DNA of 64,000 bases from Lentzea atacamensis (GTDB taxonomy: Bacteria; Actinomycetota; Actinomycetes; Mycobacteriales; Pseudonocardiaceae): assembly GCF_003269295.1 (NCBI RefSeq), contig NZ_QLTT01000001.1, positions 763,635 to 827,634 on the forward strand, read 5' to 3'. Both the position numbers and the translations under genes were made by a program. Under the pieces are notes generated by a model. It searched no databases. It saw nothing but the letters and a program-made list of their open reading frames with translations, and was not told the DNA's origin. Below, one piece after another: positions 61,587-64,000 of the stretch (its first letter is position 1; every line of letters begins with the position of its first letter).

Positions 61587-62207
61587 CGTCGGTCAGCTTC
61601 CCCGCGAACTCGGTGCCCCGGTTCCACGTCAGCACGCCCGCGGGCGGGTGTAGCCGACCGGGTCACCGCTGGTGTAGACGCCGAACTGCGGGATGCGGTC
61701 GAACACCGGGATGACGCCGCCGCCGGGGGGTGCCGTACACCTCGAACTCGTAGATCCGCGCGGCCGGGCCGGCGGTCCGGGTCGCCGCGGTGACGACGTG
61801 TTTGGCGTAGCGGGCACTGGCCGCGGTGATCGGATGCGTCGTGGTGCTCGCGGTGTTGTCCGTGACGGACACCGCCGTCGTCCACGTGCTGCCGTCGGAG
61901 GACAGCTGAACGGCGAACGCCTTGGTGTTGTACGTGGCCGCCTCACCACCGGCGCCCGCGTGCTCGACGGTGAAACCGGTGATCGACGCAGGCACGCCGA
62001 GGTCGACCTGGAGGTACTTGACGCTTGCCGTCGAGCACCACCTGTCGCTGTTGCCACCGGCGACGCTGCCGTTGACGGCCTTCTCCGGCCCTTCGGCGCC
62101 CGCGCACGCGAGGGAGCCGGTGGCCGGCTTGTTCAAGGCCAGTTGATGTCCGCAGCGAACGCGGCCGGGGCACTGACGAGCAGGGATGGTTGTCGCACGC
62201 CCACATA

Positions 62208-62221
62208 TGTGAACGCTCACC
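62208..62221. promoter_or_regulatory. Motif B-like site (TGTGAACGCTCACC)
   Basis: It lies between the PNGase F-like remnant and the GH43 gene and is probably a former operator of the remnant. Eleven of 14 bases match the half-site consensus. Confidence 0.45.
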
Positions 62222-62249
62222 ACACCTCTGATCGAACATTCGACAAACC

Positions 62250-62298
62250 TTGCCAGGCAAGAAAAAGTTGAGTTACGGTGCGTTGATAACGTTCACAT
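62250..62298 (+). promoter_or_regulatory. Possible promoter and operator-like site before the arabinanase gene
   Basis: TTGCCA (62250-62255), 18 bases, TACGGT (62274-62279), followed by TTGATAACGTTCACAT (62283-62298), a near-palindrome with central AACGTT. Support is moderate only. Confidence 0.3.
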
Positions 62299-62349
62299 TC
62301 ACTGTCGGCTCCGGAGTCCGGGAGCGCGAGATCGGCGCACAGCAACACC

Positions 62350-62363
62350 TGTTAGCGCTAACA
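62350..62363. promoter_or_regulatory. Motif B operator, perfect palindrome (TGTTAGCGCTAACA)
   Basis: A perfect 14-base palindrome, extended to 16 bases by C and G, 26 bases before the arabinanase start. It resembles operators reported for LacI-type pentose regulators in actinobacteria. Confidence 0.7.
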
Positions 62364-62389
62364 GCCATCGGTTGCCAACGGAGGCATCC

Positions 62390-63343
62390 ATGTCGATCGC
62401 TCGAGTCACCGCACTCGCCGCCGTAGCCGCACTGGTCGTCGCGCCGTCCGCGTCGGCGGCCGCGTATCCGGACCCCGCCCGCGTCACCGGCGACATCCGC
62501 GTGCACGACCCAGCGGTGGTCAAGCGGCCCGACGGCAGCTATCTGCTGGCGCACACCGGCGACAACCTGGCGCTGAAGACCTCCCGCGACCGCGTGACGT
62601 TCCGCAACGCGGGCACGGTGTTCCCCGGCGGCGCGCCGTGGACCACGGCCTACACCGGCGGTGGCAGGAACCTGTGGGCCCCGGACCTCTCCCATCTCAA
62701 CGGCCGCTACCACCTGTACTACTCGGCGTCGACGTTCGGATCCAACCGCTCGGCGATCTTCCTGGCCACCAGCCCCACCGGTGACTCGGGCAGCTGGACG
62801 CACCGCGGCCTGGTGATCGAGTCGCGCAGCTCCGACGACTTCAACGCCATCGACCCGAACCTCGTGGTGGACGACCAGGGCCGCTGGTGGCTGAGCTTCG
62901 GCTCGTTCTGGTCGGGCATCAAGATGATCCAGCTCGATCCCGCCACCGGCCTGCGGCTCGGCAGCGGCATCACCGCCATCGCCGGACGCGGTGGCGGCGC
63001 GATCGAGGCGCCGTTCATCGTGAAGCGCGGCCAGTACTTCTACCAGTACGTCTCGTTCGACTTCTGCTGCCGCGGCGCGTCGAGCACCTACCGGGTGATG
63101 GTGGGGCGGTCCTCCAGCGTCACCGGCCCCTACCTCGACCGCAACGGTGTGCCCCTGAACTCCGGTGGAGGCACGGAAGTGCTGGCTGGCCACGGCAGCG
63201 TGCACGGGCCTGGACATCAGGCCGTGCTCGCCGACACCGGCGGCGACTTGCTCATCTATCACTACTACGCCGACAACGGCACGTCGCTGCTGGGCATCAA
63301 CCGCCTGACCTACGACTCAGCCGGCTGGCCCCGCGTGCTCTGA
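62390..63343 (+). CDS. Secreted GH43 endo-alpha-1,5-L-arabinanase
   Basis: A 317-residue exported five-bladed propeller. The GH43 catalytic set is visible: Asp40 in RVHDPAVV (base), Asp155 in FNAIDPNLV (pKa modulator) and Glu206 in GGAIEAPFIV (acid). FGSFWSGIKMIQL and GHGSVHGPGHQAVL are typical of arabinanases, and length fits a single-domain enzyme. ATG 62390 follows GGAGG. Arabinan is cut outside the cell. The next GH43 gene starts 33 bases later, so the pair is probably one transcript under the motif B palindrome. Confidence 0.88.
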   Translation: MSIARVTALAAVAALVVAPSASAAAYPDPARVTGDIRVHDPAVVKRPDGSYLLAHTGDNLALKTSRDRVTFRNAGTVFPGGAPWTTAYTGGGRNLWAPDLSHLNGRYHLYYSASTFGSNRSAIFLATSPTGDSGSWTHRGLVIESRSSDDFNAIDPNLVVDDQGRWWLSFGSFWSGIKMIQLDPATGLRLGSGITAIAGRGGGAIEAPFIVKRGQYFYQYVSFDFCCRGASSTYRVMVGRSSSVTGPYLDRNGVPLNSGGGTEVLAGHGSVHGPGHQAVLADTGGDLLIYHYYADNGTSLLGINRLTYDSAGWPRVL

Positions 63344-63376
63344 GAGGTTCGTCCCTCTGTTCCAAGGAGAAGGTCC

Positions 63377-64000
63377 ATGCGTTCGTCCCTGCCGCGCGCC
63401 GCGCGTTCCATCCGGCGGTACGTGCTGATCGCCGTCACGGCTGCCCTCGCCGCGGCCGGCGCTGTCTCCGGCTCGTCGACGGCATCGGCCGCCGGTCCCG
63501 TGCCGCACTACCTGATGACCGCGTTCACCAACAGCAGCGAGTCGAACATGTACGTGTACGACTCGGCGAACGCGACCGGCTTCACGCAGGTCAGAGCCAA
63601 CGCGTACACGCCTCCGACAGGCCTCATTCGCGATCCCAGCGTCATCCGGCACACCGACGGCTACTACTACATCGTCTACACGACGAACTGGACGGGCGAC
63701 ACGATCGGTTTCGCCCGCAGCGCGGACTACGTGTCCTGGACGTTCGTGCGCAACGTCCGCGTCGGCCTCAACGGGGCCACCGGCAGCACGTGGGCGCCGG
63801 AGTGGTTCAAGGACTCCGACGGCAGCGTCCACGTGATCTTCTCCGCGTCCACGACGGGCACGGCGGGACAGTTCCGTCCATTCCGGATCACCGCGACGAA
63901 CCCGGACCTGTCCGCGTGGACCAGCCCCGTGGCACTGGGCATCCCGGCCAACTACATCGACAGCTTCGTGGTCAAGGCCGGCGGCACCTACCACAACTTC
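63377..64000 (+). CDS. Secreted GH43-family enzyme, likely exo-arabinanase/arabinofuranosidase (3' partial)
   Basis: The first 208 codons are in the window. A long leader (MRSSLPRAARSIRRYVLIAV..., ending STASAA near residue 39) is followed by propeller blades with LIRDPSVIRHTDGYYYIVYT (catalytic-base Asp), TIGFARSADYVSWTF and STWAPEWF. These match the start of GH43 exo-acting alpha-L-arabinofuranosidases. ATG 63377 follows AAGGAGAAGG. It would release arabinose from products of the upstream arabinanase. Any C-terminal binding module lies outside the window. Confidence 0.8.
   Translation, partial: MRSSLPRAARSIRRYVLIAVTAALAAAGAVSGSSTASAAGPVPHYLMTAFTNSSESNMYVYDSANATGFTQVRANAYTPPTGLIRDPSVIRHTDGYYYIVYTTNWTGDTIGFARSADYVSWTFVRNVRVGLNGATGSTWAPEWFKDSDGSVHVIFSASTTGTAGQFRPFRITATNPDLSAWTSPVALGIPANYIDSFVVKAGGTYHNF

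Larger units (their letters stand above)
60839..62205 (-). pseudogene. Decayed secreted protein: F5/8C (CBM32) module plus PNGase F-like domain, with internal inversion
   Basis: Read on the minus strand: leader remnant LLVSAPAAFAADIN near 62170-62130, one shift, then a CBM32 module (ALNKPATG, NSDRWCSTAS, YLQVDLG, EFEVYG; about 62130-61740). After a shift in a C run come VIPVFDRIPQFGVYTSGDP, a second C-run shift near 61645, then TWNRGTEFAGKLTDA. The next block, about 61297-61586, is encoded on the plus strand (EKALIGDDLRVRVSYHAQCD, DRIGTVFY, LQDFITPFRNYWRG, GIGGGSN). The minus strand resumes with SGVRETTNS, HTATGNRGD, GNPRSWCPGG, a shift near 60963, and ends SRLER, TGA 60839. The order matches PNGase F-like proteins; the gene cannot be functional as it stands. 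Confidence 0.72.

Noticed and set aside
61201..61653. An independent plus-strand gene of 150 codons
   Set aside because: Its content is the middle of a PNGase F-like domain and its ends are junk; it is better explained as the inverted block.
1..64000. tRNA, rRNA, riboswitch or phage attachment sites
   Set aside because: No cloverleaf, conserved rRNA segment, riboswitch core or integrase gene was recognised by eye; an Infernal/tRNAscan run would be decisive.

Overview
The window looks like the chromosome of a high-GC filamentous actinomycete, most likely of the Pseudonocardiaceae (Lentzea/Saccharothrix-like). This is inferred from the GC-rich third codon positions, many GTG/TTG starts, twin-arginine leaders, SARP and LuxR-type STAND regulators, and EspG-linked type VII secretion genes. 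No housekeeping genes, RNA genes, CRISPR arrays or complete insertion sequences were seen. No transport ATPase lies beside the sugar importer.

Layout: (1) 1-5.7 kb: tail of a carbohydrate-binding protein, a secreted SGNH hydrolase, a frameshifted epimerase and a GH78 alpha-L-rhamnosidase with its own operators. (2) 5.7-6.4 kb: a nested inverted repeat and a CstA remnant. (3) 6.4-11.9 kb: a SARP regulator divergent from a three-gene ESX-type mini-operon ending in espG, with three tandem 11-bp repeats between them. (4) 11.9-13.8 kb: a secreted protein whose DUF1996 domain is split by a duplicated module. (5) 13.9-24.9 kb: a galactan/arabinogalactan locus: GH42 beta-galactosidase, divergent ABC importer (binding protein and two permeases), LacI regulator, GH53 endo-galactanase, a PET-hydrolase/cutinase-like esterase frameshifted before a ricin-type lectin tail, a CE12 acetylesterase and a GH43_24-like galactanase. 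(6) 25-34 kb: a SGNH-GH5-FN3-CBM2 enzyme, a broken GH5 paralogue, a large GH43, and a ROK regulator with an orphan binding protein. (7) 34.1-53.7 kb: an ESX effector-like operon (YbaB-type protein, WXG/coiled-coil protein, a 4,929-residue giant) next to a LuxR-type STAND regulator. (8) 54-64 kb: a second polysaccharide island: GH95, an EEP-family enzyme with a jacalin-like tail, a GH146/GH127 beta-L-arabinofuranosidase, a decayed PNGase F-like gene containing an inverted segment, and two GH43 arabinan enzymes.

Two operator families tie the sugar genes together. Motif A (CTGTGnACGTnCACAG, six copies) flanks GH42, the ABC-lacI operon, the GH53 operon and the broken GH5 gene, so the local LacI protein is the natural candidate. 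Motif B (TGTTAGCGCTAACA-like, five copies) lies at the large GH43 gene, the EEP gene, GH146 and the arabinan GH43 pair. In two cases it overlaps the -10 of a TTGACG-N17-TATGTT promoter. Its regulator is not in the window. A CelR-like box precedes the SGNH-GH5-CBM2 gene.

The proposed division of labour is that secreted enzymes debranch and deacetylate pectic rhamnogalacturonan, galactan, arabinan and mannan, and the importer takes up galacto-oligosaccharides. Several genes carry single-base changes in C or G runs. These may be real decay or sequencing error, and this cannot be decided from the sequence alone.
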